NCBI GenBank assembly: GCA_964249755.1
Contig: CAXUDB010000001.1
Location: 62,001-126,000 of the forward strand
Direction: 5' to 3'
Length of the DNA stretch: 64,000 nucleotides
From: Ilyomonas sp964249755
GTDB lineage: Bacteria > Bacteroidota > Bacteroidia > Chitinophagales > Chitinophagaceae
Shown here: in pieces, positions 33,027-42,297 of the stretch
Position numbering within the stretch: position 1 is the stretch's first letter
Layout of the letters: each line of letters starts with the position of its first letter
Made by a program: the position numbers and the translations under genes
The notes under the pieces: generated by a model
Told to the model about the DNA's origin: nothing
Database searches by the model: none
Seen by the model: only the letters and a program-made list of their open reading frames with translations

Positions 33027-33067
33027 GGGGTTAATAGCGTAAATCCAGGAGCGCTAAAAAGGCGTAG

Positions 33068-33097
33068 CAATTATAATTTTTTGGTTAAATAATGCAA
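33068..33097 (-). promoter_or_regulatory. Predicted Bacteroidota-type promoter for the 32103-33026 gene
   Basis: On the minus strand TTG (33097-33095) and TATAATTG (33075-33068) are separated by 19 nt, one mismatch from the TTG-N19-TAnnTTTG pattern. The element lies 42-71 bp before the start codon, between the gene and the 21-bp array. Confidence 0.6.
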
Positions 33098-33170
33098 TAA
33101 AAATAAAAAATCCCCCGGATGAAATGCTTTCGCGAAGGCACTTTTTTCTCCTTTTTTCGGCCGAGCAGGG

Positions 33171-33401
33171 CTCGGTTTTCCGGAACAAGTTTGGGCGAAG
33201 GGATGGAGCCATTCCGGAAAATCGCACTGTTTTCATCCGGTCGGCCGAAGCCATTCCGGTTTTCCGGATAGGGTTCGGCCGGTTAGTTATATCCTTTTCG
33301 GTTTTCCGGAACGCTTCCATCCGGTCGGCCAAACTCGTTTCGGAAAACCGAAAGGTATGCAGTAAGAAGGTTGAGCTGTTTTCGGGGAAAGTGTCGCTTT
33401 C
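33171..33401. repeat. 21-bp-period tandem array C (alternating 42-bp superunits)
   Basis: Eleven 21-bp units from 33171 without register slip. Two unit types alternate. Type one, starting at 33171, 33213, 33255, 33297, 33339 and 33381, has the form TTCGGTTTTCCGGA plus a 7-bp tail. Type two, starting at 33192, 33234, 33276 and 33318, has CATCCGGTCGGCC plus a tail such as GAAGCCAT. A likely worn unit precedes at 33150. It fills the spacer between the GAF kinase gene and the promoter of the 32103-33026 gene. Confidence 0.88.
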
Positions 33402-33407
33402 TATGCG

Positions 33408-34592
33408 CTATTGGGGCATCCGAAACGTAAAGCAGGTTTTTTCGTTGGCAGAAGAAACGGAGAGGGTACCGCCGTGCGCATGGGCAATTTCGGAAGCGAT
33501 GTATAGCCCCAGCCCCAAGCCCTGACTTAACTGTTTGCTGTCGCCACGGTAAAAAGGCTCGAAAATGTGCTGCCTCACTTCGGGCGAGGGCGGCTTGCCG
33601 CTGTTGCACACCGATAAGGAAAATTCGGTATCGTCGCTTGCTGCCTGCACCGCCACAGGGCTGTTTTTATCGCCGTGCGTAATGGCGTTGCTCAGCAGGT
33701 TCGAGAACAGTTGCGCTATCTGCCGGCTATCGCAATCAATAGGTGCGGAGAACCGGAATTCGGTTTCAATCTTTTTTGCAGGATACCCTATCTGCAGTTC
33801 GGCAATTACCTGCCTGAGGGTGCTTTCTACCGGCGCGTTGGCTGTGCGGTTGAGGCTGATGCCGCCGCCAAGCCGCCCGCGGGCAAAGTCGAGAATGTTT
33901 TCTATCATTCCGTTAATGCGGTAGGTGCTGTTGCGGATGAGGGTAACAAACTGCTGCGCTGCCGGTGGCTCCAGCGGCATTGTCTGCAGCACCTGTGCGC
34001 TGCTGGAAATGGCATTTACGGGGTTGCGCAGGTCGTGCCCCAGCACGGCAATAAACTGCTCACGCAGCTCGGCCGTTTTCTTTTCGTCCAGCAGGCTTTG
34101 TTTTGCGGTTTCCAGTTCCTGCACGGTGCTGATGTGGTAGGCAATCAGGTCGGCAAAAAGGGTAAACATCTCGAACGTGCGGCTGTTTTTTAAATTGGCC
34201 GGCTGAGGATCGAGTGCGCAGAGTGTGCCAAAGAAGTCGCCACTCTTCAGGTAGATGGGCACCGATATATAACTTTGAAAGCCATACAGGGCAGGCGTGT
34301 GGTGGCAGGCATATTGGTCATCTTCGGCTACATGGTCTATCACTACGGCTTTGCGGTTGGTGTTCACTTCATGGCAAAGCGTGCTTTCCAATGGCAGCTC
34401 GCCGCCCGGTGCCAGTCCCAGCAGGATGTCATCTTTTACAGCGCAGGCTACCCAGTGTTCAGGGGTAACGCGGGCTACGGCGGCAAAACCCATCCCGGTG
34501 GTGCGGCACACCACATCAAGTATTTGTCTTACGGCCGTAATGCCGCTGATGATTTCAATATCTTTTTGAATGTCTGGTGGCAGATTGCTCAT
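33408..34592 (-). CDS. GAF-domain sensor histidine kinase
   Basis: A 394-residue soluble kinase. A GAF domain occupies about 10-155 (ESTLCHEVNTNRKAVVIDHV in part, FQSYISVPIYLKSGDFFGTL in part). A short coiled coil leads to HisKA with His186 in IAVLGHDLRNPVNAIS, and a HATPase domain with LLSNAITHGDKN, a shortened G1 region (VCNSGKPPSPEV) and GLGLGLYIASEIAHAHGG. The aspartate usually found in the DxGxG box is replaced here by asparagine (CNSGKP), as in some HWE-like or phytochrome-type kinases. The GAF lacks the bilin-lyase context of phytochromes. It is divergent from the multi-PAS kinase, 147 bp away. Confidence 0.88.
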   Translation of the reverse strand: MSNLPPDIQKDIEIISGITAVRQILDVVCRTTGMGFAAVARVTPEHWVACAVKDDILLGLAPGGELPLESTLCHEVNTNRKAVVIDHVAEDDQYACHHTPALYGFQSYISVPIYLKSGDFFGTLCALDPQPANLKNSRTFEMFTLFADLIAYHISTVQELETAKQSLLDEKKTAELREQFIAVLGHDLRNPVNAISSSAQVLQTMPLEPPAAQQFVTLIRNSTYRINGMIENILDFARGRLGGGISLNRTANAPVESTLRQVIAELQIGYPAKKIETEFRFSAPIDCDSRQIAQLFSNLLSNAITHGDKNSPVAVQAASDDTEFSLSVCNSGKPPSPEVRQHIFEPFYRGDSKQLSQGLGLGLYIASEIAHAHGGTLSVSSANEKTCFTFRMPQ

Positions 34593-34739
34593 TCCGGCTG
34601 CATATTACTGGTAAAAACAAAATGGGGGTTAACATTGAACAAGCAGTAGTAAGGATTTGTAAAATAAAAACTTTACAATCAATTTTTTCAAAAAAATTAA
34701 TGGCTGCCGCCTGCCCGGCCCGGAAAGCTTTGGTTCAGA

Positions 34740-37418
34740 TTGCTGTTTAAGCAAGAAGCGCAAGCGGCAGTTTTTTATACAAATACAAACCGGCATTTTA
34801 TTTTCTATGGTACTTTCGAACAGCAAAAATTATTTCGGTTGGCTAACGATAATAAAGACTGGTTTTACGAAAGCGAAGAGTTTCAGAATTATTTTAAAGG
34901 CGGCTCACGCTCGCTGCTGCTGAGGGCAAACCTGCCTCATTTTACCATCCTGGCGGTTAGCGATGCCTATCTGGCGCTGGTGCAGAAGGAGCGGGACGAA
35001 GTGCTGGGTAAAGATTTGTTCGATGTATTTCCCGGCAGTTCTTCCAACCCCTCGGAAAGAAACAGCGTGTTCAGCTCGTTTCAACGGGCGATAGAAAATA
35101 AAAAAACAGATGTGCTGCCGGTGTTTCCGTACGAGATTTATAAAAAAGACAGCGGTAAGTGGGAAACCGAATACTGGACAAATAGCAACGAGCCGATTTT
35201 TGGCGATGGAGGCGAGGTGGCTTACCTTATTAATACTACCACTAATATTACGCAAAAGCTACACGTTAACCCGGCTTTGCAAAATACCGGTAAGCTGCAG
35301 GTCTCGCTGGAGCGGGAGCAGGAACTGAACGAAGAACTGGCTTCTACAGTAGAAGAACTGCGGGCTGTGAATGAAGAGCTTCACGACTCGCAGGGGCGCA
35401 TGTTTGTTTTGAATAACGAACTGGAGGCGCGCGTAGAAAGCCGCACGCGCGAAATAAAAAACAGCGAAAACCGGTTTCGCTCCCTCATAGAGCAGATACC
35501 GGCTGCCATTAATTTGTTTCTTACCACCGACCTGGTGATAGACCTGCCCAATGATAAGATGCTGGAACTGTGGGGCCGCACGCTAGGTGAAGTGGCAGGA
35601 AAGCCGCTTGCTGTTGCCATGCCCGAACTGGAAGGACAGCCTTTTATGCAAAAGCTGCGCGATGTGATTTCTACAGGCATTGCCTATTCCAGCACAGAAG
35701 AAAAAGCTTTTATACAGCGTAATAGCATGCTGGAGGAGTGTTATTTCGATATCATTTATCAGCCTATTGTGAACGAAGACGGCTCCATTACCAGTTGCCT
35801 GCAGATTGCTCACGAGGTGACGGAAGAAGTAGTGTCGCGAAGAAAAATACAGGCTTTAAACGAAGAGTTGGCCGCTGCTAATGAAGAACTGGCAGCCATT
35901 AACGAAGAACTGGCCGCCGCCAGCGAAGAGCAGATAGAAACGAACAAACAGCTGGCAGAAGCGATACAGCAATCAGAAATACAGCGGGAACGGCTGAACA
36001 ACTTTTTTATGCAGGTGCCAGCCGGCATTTGTGTGCTTAGCGGCCCCGAACTGGTATATGATCTGGTAAATCCCGGCTATCAAAAGCTGTTGCCCGGCCG
36101 CAACCTGTTGGGCCGCCCTATTTTTGAAGCCTTGCCCGAGTTGGCTGGCACGTCGTTGCAGGATGTGCTGCTGTCTGTGTACCGCACAGGCGAACCGGTA
36201 ACTTTTCGCGAACTGCTGGTACCCTTGTCTAAATATGAAAATGAGCCCCTGCAAGACCATTACTTTGCGTTTACCTACGCACCCCGGAGAGACGAAAAAG
36301 GAGAGACGGATGGTATTCTTGTTTTCTGCTATGAAGTGACCGAACAGGTGAACGCCCGCAAGAAAGTGGAACAGGCCGAAGAAAGCCTACGCATTGCATT
36401 GATATCGGCCGGAATGGGTACCTGGTCGGTAGACCTGACAAACGACCTGCTGACTTTGTCAGATAGAGCAAAAGAAATTCATGGTCTGGAGATGCAGCAA
36501 TCCATTACCCTGCAGGAATCATTTGAGATGATTCAGCCGGAATTCAGAGAAGTTATAAAGTCTGCCGTTACAGGGGCGAAAGAGAAAAACAAATCTTTTA
36601 GCGAGGAATATCTTATCAACCCAAAAAACGGCAGCCCGGAAAAATGGTTACGCTCTACCGGGGTAGCCAACTACAATGCTGATGGAAAGCTGACTGCTGT
36701 ATCGGGTTCTATACTCGACATTACCGAGCAAAAAGAGGATGAGCAACGAAAAAACGATTTTATAGGCATGGTAAGCCACGAACTGAAAACACCGCTTACC
36801 TCGCTGAGTGGCTACCTGCAAATGTTGCGGGTAAAAACCGGTAATGATGATGCATTTACTAATAACATGCTGGGTAAAGCCAATAAGCAGATAGGCAAGA
36901 TGACCACGATGATCAACGGCTTTCTCAATGTATCCCGGTTAGAATCGGGCAAATTGCAGATTAATAAACAACGCTTTGACATGGCAGTGCTGGTAAAAGA
37001 AATGGAGGAAGAAACCTTCTCCCTATACAACAGCCACAACATTATTTTTCGCCCGGTAGAAGAAACATATGTAGATGCCGACAGGGATAAAATAGGGCAG
37101 GTCATCAGCAACCTCATCAGCAATGCCGTAAAGTATTCGCTGCCTCATACTGAAATAAACGTAGCCTGCGTAGCCATGAACGGTATGGCGCTGGTGAGCA
37201 TAAAAGATGAAGGCATCGGCATAAAAGACGAAGACAAAGCCAGGCTGTTTGACCGCTATTACCGTGTGAACAATGGTAACCCCACCTCTGTATCCGGATT
37301 TGGTATCGGGCTGTATCTCTGTGCCGAAATTATACAGCGGCACGATGGCACTATATGGGTAGACAGCGAAGTGGGCAAAGGCTCTGTGTTTTCCTTTACA
37401 TTGCCGGTAGAGAAGTAA
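34740..37418 (+). CDS. Multi-PAS hybrid-less sensor histidine kinase
   Basis: About 860-892 residues. The start is uncertain: the frame opens at a TTG (34740), another TTG at 34839 begins the more PAS-like LANDNKDWF, and there is no in-frame ATG before residue 220. Four PAS-type domains (about 60-170, 240-365, 415-530, 545-665) are joined by coiled coils, including heptads of the EELAAANEELAAINEELAA kind at about 374-400. HisKA carries His680 in MVSHELKTPLTSLSG. HATPase boxes ISNLISNAVKYS, DEGIGIKDED and GFGIGLYLCAEII are complete. No transmembrane segment or receiver is present. It is the third kinase in this block. Confidence 0.9.
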   Translation: MLFKQEAQAAVFYTNTNRHFIFYGTFEQQKLFRLANDNKDWFYESEEFQNYFKGGSRSLLLRANLPHFTILAVSDAYLALVQKERDEVLGKDLFDVFPGSSSNPSERNSVFSSFQRAIENKKTDVLPVFPYEIYKKDSGKWETEYWTNSNEPIFGDGGEVAYLINTTTNITQKLHVNPALQNTGKLQVSLEREQELNEELASTVEELRAVNEELHDSQGRMFVLNNELEARVESRTREIKNSENRFRSLIEQIPAAINLFLTTDLVIDLPNDKMLELWGRTLGEVAGKPLAVAMPELEGQPFMQKLRDVISTGIAYSSTEEKAFIQRNSMLEECYFDIIYQPIVNEDGSITSCLQIAHEVTEEVVSRRKIQALNEELAAANEELAAINEELAAASEEQIETNKQLAEAIQQSEIQRERLNNFFMQVPAGICVLSGPELVYDLVNPGYQKLLPGRNLLGRPIFEALPELAGTSLQDVLLSVYRTGEPVTFRELLVPLSKYENEPLQDHYFAFTYAPRRDEKGETDGILVFCYEVTEQVNARKKVEQAEESLRIALISAGMGTWSVDLTNDLLTLSDRAKEIHGLEMQQSITLQESFEMIQPEFREVIKSAVTGAKEKNKSFSEEYLINPKNGSPEKWLRSTGVANYNADGKLTAVSGSILDITEQKEDEQRKNDFIGMVSHELKTPLTSLSGYLQMLRVKTGNDDAFTNNMLGKANKQIGKMTTMINGFLNVSRLESGKLQINKQRFDMAVLVKEMEEETFSLYNSHNIIFRPVEETYVDADRDKIGQVISNLISNAVKYSLPHTEINVACVAMNGMALVSIKDEGIGIKDEDKARLFDRYYRVNNGNPTSVSGFGIGLYLCAEIIQRHDGTIWVDSEVGKGSVFSFTLPVEK

Positions 37419-37538
37419 TAACAACGGAACCGAGGACTTGTTCTTTGTCTTCAACTCTTCTCTCCCTTTTAACACGCAGCGGTAGAAAGCAAGCCTTTTG
37501 CATAGTATCTTTATACTTCTTCTTTAATACTTCATATT

Positions 37539-38195
37539 ATGGCAACTGCACAGCAAATTCAGGACGCTTATATAGACTATGTGCTCACCAACAACGAGCC
37601 GCCAAAATCCGTTTACATCTTCGCGAAAAACATCGGTATTACAGAATCGGAGTTTTATGCTTTTTATTCTTCTTTCATTGGTGTGGAAAAGGCAGTGTGG
37701 GCCGACCTTACCACCCAAACCATTGCCGGCATAGAAGCACAGGAAGTATGGGCAACCTATTCGGCACGCGAAAAGGTGCTGGCCTTCTTTTATGCTTACA
37801 TCGAGCTGCTGAAAAGCCGCCGCAGTTTTGTGGTGTACAGCTTGGGCAAGCACAGTTCAAGAATGCAGATGCCGGATGTATTATCTGATGTAAAAAACAT
37901 CTTTGAAAACTTTGCGGAAACCACCATTAAAGAAGGTCTGGATAAGGGCGAACTGGCAGACAGGAAGTTCTTTTCGAAACGCTATAAAGATGCGTTGTGG
38001 GTGCAGTTTGGCATTATCCTCAACTTCTGGGTGAATGACAATAGCACCGGGTTTGAAAAAACCGACGAAGCTATCGAGAGAGGCATTAATGTAACCTTCG
38101 ATTTGTTTGAACGCTCGGCGCTGGACAACCTGATTGATTACGGTAAATTCTTTGCCCGCAACAGCAGAAACTTCAGAGAAAAGATGAGGATGTAA
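37539..38195 (+). CDS. TetR-like transcriptional regulator
   Basis: A 218-residue all-helical protein. Residues 1-60 form a TetR-type DNA-binding domain (IQDAYIDYVLTNNEPPKS, then VYIFAKNIGITESEFYAFYSS in part, the helix-turn-helix). The helical C-terminal ligand or dimer part has the Bacteroidota-specific form with SLGKHSSRMQMPD and FFSKRYKDALWVQFG. The ABC1/UbiB kinase gene follows after 19 bp on the same strand, so the regulator is probably co-transcribed with it and may control it. The ligand is unknown. Confidence 0.82.
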   Translation: MATAQQIQDAYIDYVLTNNEPPKSVYIFAKNIGITESEFYAFYSSFIGVEKAVWADLTTQTIAGIEAQEVWATYSAREKVLAFFYAYIELLKSRRSFVVYSLGKHSSRMQMPDVLSDVKNIFENFAETTIKEGLDKGELADRKFFSKRYKDALWVQFGIILNFWVNDNSTGFEKTDEAIERGINVTFDLFERSALDNLIDYGKFFARNSRNFREKMRM

Positions 38196-38214
38196 CAAAA
38201 GGAGAATTCGTATT

Positions 38215-39516
38215 ATGAAAGAACAGGAAAGTATACCTACCAGTAAGGTAGCCAGATCGGCAAAGTTTGTAAAAACAGGTGTACAGATAGGTGGCAATTA
38301 CATTAAGCATTATTCTAAAAAGCTTTTTAACCCCGACCTGACGCGCGATGAGCTGAACGAAGACAATGCAGAAGATATCTACAATTCGCTGAGCGAGCTG
38401 AAAGGCAGTGCGCTGAAGATAGCGCAGATGCTGAGCATGGACAAGAACACCTTGCCCCAGGCGTATGTAGATAAGTTTTCGCTTTCGCAATACAATGCGC
38501 CGCCGCTGTCGGGTCCGCTTATCATCAGAACCTTTACGCGTAATTTTGGCAAAACACCAGATAAAATATTTGACAAGTTTAGTTTGAAAGCGGCTCATGC
38601 GGCTTCCATCGGGCAAGTGCATAAAGCCGAATTGAATGGTAAAGCTTTAGCCGTAAAAATACAGTTTCCCGGTGTGGGCGATAGCATTTCTTCCGACATC
38701 AAAATGGTGAAGCCAATTGCGTTCCGCCTGTTGGGCATGAATGAAAAAGAATTTACGGTGTATGTGAAAGAAGTGGAAGAGCGCCTGCTGGAAGAAACCG
38801 ACTATGAACTGGAAATAAAGCGCTCTATTGAAATATCGGAAGCCTGCGAAGAACTTGACAATATTGTATTTCCGCATTACTATTCCGAGCTGTCGGGGCA
38901 CCGCGTGATTACAATGGACTGGATTGAGGGGCTGCATTTAAAGGAATTTTTAGCCACGAATCCTTCGGAGGAACTGCGGAATAAAATTGGCCAGGCACTA
39001 TGGGATTTTTATAATTTTCAACAGCATAAATTAAGAAGGGTTCATGCTGATCCGCACCCCGGCAACTTCCTGATTACGCCAGATGAAAAGCTGGGCGTAA
39101 TAGACTTTGGCTGCATTAAAACTTTGCCGGATGATTTTTATTATCCGTTCTTTTCACTGGTATCTGCTAATGTGCTGGACAATAAAGAGAAGACCATTGA
39201 AGCATTCCGCAAATTAGAAATGATACTGCCCAATGATACGCCGAAGCAGATAGAATTTTATTACAAGATTTATCGCGAGATGATCTTAATGTTTGCCAAG
39301 CCCTATGCCAGCGAAAGCTTCGATTTCGGTCGCACCGAATTTTTCGACAGCCTGTATGAATACGGCGAAAGAATATCAAAAATGCCCGAGTTTAAACAAG
39401 CCCGTGGCGTGAAGCATTTTATTTATGTGAACCGCACCAATTTTGGTTTGTATAATATTCTGCATGAACTGAAGGCGAAGGTGCGGACGGATAGATACAA
39501 GCCGGATTTGGATTGA
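38215..39516 (+). CDS. ABC1/AarF/UbiB-family atypical kinase
   Basis: A 433-residue protein with the ABC1 signatures in order: the KxGQ-like helix LKGSALKIAQMLSMD (about 61-75), the alanine-rich loop AAHAASIGQVHKAEL, the lysine of LAVKIQFPGV, EETDYELE, the catalytic loop VHADPHPGNFLI and the metal-binding VIDFGCIK. Family members are ATPases or kinases that support isoprenoid quinone or lipid handling. There is no C-terminal double transmembrane anchor of the UbiB type. A menaquinone-related role would fit this phylum but is inferred. A strong hairpin follows 40 bp after the stop. Confidence 0.92.
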   Translation: MKEQESIPTSKVARSAKFVKTGVQIGGNYIKHYSKKLFNPDLTRDELNEDNAEDIYNSLSELKGSALKIAQMLSMDKNTLPQAYVDKFSLSQYNAPPLSGPLIIRTFTRNFGKTPDKIFDKFSLKAAHAASIGQVHKAELNGKALAVKIQFPGVGDSISSDIKMVKPIAFRLLGMNEKEFTVYVKEVEERLLEETDYELEIKRSIEISEACEELDNIVFPHYYSELSGHRVITMDWIEGLHLKEFLATNPSEELRNKIGQALWDFYNFQQHKLRRVHADPHPGNFLITPDEKLGVIDFGCIKTLPDDFYYPFFSLVSANVLDNKEKTIEAFRKLEMILPNDTPKQIEFYYKIYREMILMFAKPYASESFDFGRTEFFDSLYEYGERISKMPEFKQARGVKHFIYVNRTNFGLYNILHELKAKVRTDRYKPDLD

Positions 39517-39556
39517 CCCGATCTTTTACGGCCGGTACACTTATATTTTGTTTTAC

Positions 39557-39582
39557 AACCGGCTTGCCCAGGCAAGCCGGTT
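39557..39582. terminator. Hairpin terminator
   Basis: AACCGGCTTGCC (39557-39568) pairs with GGCAAGCCGGTT (39571-39582), followed by TTGTTTTATTT. It ends the TetR-ABC1 operon. Confidence 0.88.
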
Positions 39583-39926
39583 TTGTTTTATTTAATAAGC
39601 TAACGATATATACAGTACTGCATTTGAGAAGGGCTCAAGAAGATACATTGATGTGCTATTGATGTAACTTGGCAACGGTGACATCAAAAGATTACAACTG
39701 ATGTAGTGTTGTAGCCTCAATTGAAGAATTTGCCGCTTATCCTTTCAGCTTTGTTTTATTTTTATCAATACAAAGGCGCCTGCACTCATGATTAAGATTC
39801 CTGCCGCTTTATCACATACCGCTTTTGAAAGCATAGAATACGATTATAATTATTTATCGAACATAGATGCGAAACCTGATGGCAGACTGATTTTTGCGCT
39901 ACTATAACCGCGTATAAATTGCACAG
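39583..39926. other. Spacer upstream of rpiA with recurring TGATGT words
   Basis: No gene is apparent in these 344 bp. At 39648-39710 the word TGATGT or its complement ACATCA recurs at spacings of 11, 19 and 20 bp, a weak echo of the helically phased arrays elsewhere. A clear promoter for rpiA was not found. Confidence 0.45.
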
Positions 39927-40598
39927 ATGGATTTTAAACAGGAAGCAGCCAACAAAGCAGTTACATTCATTCAAAACAATTTTTCTGTTGGCTTGGGCGC
40001 CGGTGCAACCATAGCTTATATGGTTGATTGTTTGCAGGAAACAAAGCCCGATATACAATTGTACACTTCGTCTGCGGCTACTAAAATTTTATTACAGCAA
40101 AAGGGTTTTCAGGTACAGGATATTGCTGCTGTTTCGCAGTTGCATATCTACTTTGATGGTTGTGATCAGTTTGACAAAGACCTGAACGCACTTAAGAGCG
40201 GTGGCGGCATTCATACAATGGAAAAACTCCTGGCTTCCATGGCGAAAGAGTTTGTGTTAGTGGGCGATGAATCGAAATATGCAGAGCAATTAGGAACAAA
40301 GTATCCGCTGGTGTTGGAAGTGTTGCCGCAAGCTTTTTCTTTTGTTCCCGCAGAAGTAAATAGGTTGTTTGAGAATACTAAAACAGTAACCCGTTTGGAT
40401 GGTAAAACCAACCAACCTTTACTTACCGAAAACGGCAATTACCTGATGGACATCTGGTTTGCAGAACTGCCGGAATTATCACACCTCAATCCATCACTAA
40501 AAGAGATTACCGGCGTTGTAGAAACATCGCTGTTTTATAATATGGCAAGCAAAGCTGTTATTGCCAGTGCTGATGGCACAACCGTGCGGCAAAAGTAA
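39927..40598 (+). CDS. rpiA: Ribose-5-phosphate isomerase A
   Basis: A 223-residue enzyme of the non-oxidative pentose phosphate pathway, interconverting ribose 5-phosphate and ribulose 5-phosphate. The phosphate-binding start VGLGAGATIAYMV (21-33) and TSSAAT (48-53) are present. The catalytic block usually written DGADE and KGGGxxxxRE(K) appears as FDGCDQFD and LKSGGGIHTMEK; Asp77, Asp80, Lys90 and Glu99 align with the four E. coli catalytic residues. The substitutions around them (A to C, E to Q) are unusual, but the enzyme should be active. Single gene. Confidence 0.9.
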   Translation: MDFKQEAANKAVTFIQNNFSVGLGAGATIAYMVDCLQETKPDIQLYTSSAATKILLQQKGFQVQDIAAVSQLHIYFDGCDQFDKDLNALKSGGGIHTMEKLLASMAKEFVLVGDESKYAEQLGTKYPLVLEVLPQAFSFVPAEVNRLFENTKTVTRLDGKTNQPLLTENGNYLMDIWFAELPELSHLNPSLKEITGVVETSLFYNMASKAVIASADGTTVRQK

Positions 40599-40666
40599 AA
40601 GATAAATAAACCTATAGTTTTGCGAGCGCAATAACGCTTGTTGCCTGCAGCTAAATACTAATCCAT

Positions 40667-42220
40667 ATGAAAGGTCTTTTTATTGTTTCCTGCCTTTTTT
40701 TACAAACGATCTGTTTGGCTCAAACGCAAAATGCAGTTGGTATTTTTGATAACCACCAAGACATTGGAAATCCTAAATTAAAAGGCTCGGCTACTTATGA
40801 TACAGCATCACAAACCTATACCATTACGGGTGCCGGTTCTAACATCTGGTTTAACCACGATGAGTTTCAGTTTGTTTACAAAAAGCTCAGCGGCAATTTT
40901 ATTCTGACTGCTGACTTTGCTTTTACCGGCGATACCGGCAACGCGGTGGGTCATAGAAAGATTGGCTGGATGATACGCGAATCTACCGATGAAGGCGCGG
41001 CCAGCATAAACGCCTGCAAGCACATTGACGGTCTTACGGTGCTGCAATGGCGACCGTATCGCGGCATGTTTATGCGTGACCCGGAAGAGGAATTATTTTA
41101 TCCGAAACAAGGCGGGCAAACGATGCAGCTTGAGCGCAACGGCAATCAAGTAACCATGCGCATTGCTCACCCCGGCGAGCCTCTGCAAACCGTGGGTACG
41201 GCGGAGATTGAGCTGAAAGATTCGGTGTTGGTAGGTCTTTACATCTGTTCGCATGATTCGGATCATACGGCATCTGCCAGAGTTTGGAATGTTCGTATTG
41301 ACAAGCCCATTATTCATCCTTATACTTCAAACCCTCACGTAGTAACGCCGCCATTAAAAGATGAGTTAGGCTCGCGCTTGGAAATTATGACAGTGGCGGA
41401 TGGAATGCGGAAAGTGATTCATGAAGGAACAGGACGCTTTGAAGCACCGAACTGGATGCCCGATGGCAGGAATTTATTGTTTAACGAGAAAGGTTCTTTG
41501 TACACCATCTCTGTTGCCGGCGGCACACCGCAGAGGCTGAACACCGGCGATGCAGCAACCATCAATAACGATCATGGTATTTCGTTCGATGGCAAGATGT
41601 TGGCGATAAGCAATAGCCGCGCAGGTTTATATGGTGGCGGTTCATCCGTTTACATTCTCCCGCTCGCTGGCGGCACGCCAAAACTGCTGACACAAGGCAC
41701 ACCATCGTACTGGCATGGCTGGAATCCGAATAATAAAGAAGTGGCATTTGTTGCGCAGCGCGATAGTTCTAAAATTTACAACATTTACAAAAAAGCTATT
41801 AACGGCGGTGCTGAAGTAGCATTGACTCACAACACCAAAGGGCATGTGGACGGACCGGAATATTCGCCCGATGGCAAATACATTTATTACAACGCAAACC
41901 CAACGGGTACCATGCAAATCTGGCGCATGAAACCCGATGGTTCGGGCAAAGAGCAGCTAACGTTTGATGAATACCACAACTGGTTTCCGCACATTGCACC
42001 AGACGGTAAATGGATCTGTTTTATTTCTTTCCCGATAGAGATTGATCCGGCTTCGCATCCGTCTTATGAACGGGTGATGCTGCGCCTGATGCCGGCTAAC
42101 GGCGGCGCGCCTAAAGTGATCGCTTATTTATACGGCGGACAGGGCACGCTGAATGTAAACTCCTGGTCGCCCGACAGTAAAAGCATTGCCTTTGTAAGTA
42201 ACTCGGAGAAAGCACCATAG
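40667..42220 (+). CDS. Secreted TolB-like beta-propeller protein with N-terminal DUF1349-like domain
   Basis: A 517-residue secreted protein (signal peptide LFIVSCLFLQTICLAQ). The N-terminal part (about 25-215) is a concanavalin-like beta sandwich (NIWFNHDEFQFVYKKLSGNF in part, GWMIRESTDEGA, RAWNVRIDKP-like end). From about 235 to 510 there are WD40-like PD40/TolB blades: APNWMPDGRNLLF, GISFDGKMLAISN, GWNPNNKEVAFVA, GPEYSPDGKYIYYN, FPHIAPDGKWICFI, SWSPDSKSIAFVS. Such proteins occur next to carbohydrate or peptide degradation genes; the function is not established. It stands 68 bp after rpiA and may be co-transcribed. Confidence 0.85.
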   Translation: MKGLFIVSCLFLQTICLAQTQNAVGIFDNHQDIGNPKLKGSATYDTASQTYTITGAGSNIWFNHDEFQFVYKKLSGNFILTADFAFTGDTGNAVGHRKIGWMIRESTDEGAASINACKHIDGLTVLQWRPYRGMFMRDPEEELFYPKQGGQTMQLERNGNQVTMRIAHPGEPLQTVGTAEIELKDSVLVGLYICSHDSDHTASARVWNVRIDKPIIHPYTSNPHVVTPPLKDELGSRLEIMTVADGMRKVIHEGTGRFEAPNWMPDGRNLLFNEKGSLYTISVAGGTPQRLNTGDAATINNDHGISFDGKMLAISNSRAGLYGGGSSVYILPLAGGTPKLLTQGTPSYWHGWNPNNKEVAFVAQRDSSKIYNIYKKAINGGAEVALTHNTKGHVDGPEYSPDGKYIYYNANPTGTMQIWRMKPDGSGKEQLTFDEYHNWFPHIAPDGKWICFISFPIEIDPASHPSYERVMLRLMPANGGAPKVIAYLYGGQGTLNVNSWSPDSKSIAFVSNSEKAP

Positions 42221-42297
42221 CAAAACTATCTTTTATAGTTGAGTTATGACGATCAGGCAATGAAGTGGTAGCTTTTAGCTATCAGTTCGTCAATTAT

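Noticed and set aside
33408..34592. GAF domain as bilin-binding phytochrome-like photosensor
   Set aside because: A Cys-His pair (STLCHEV) is present, but the surrounding conserved phytochrome and cyanobacteriochrome residues are not.
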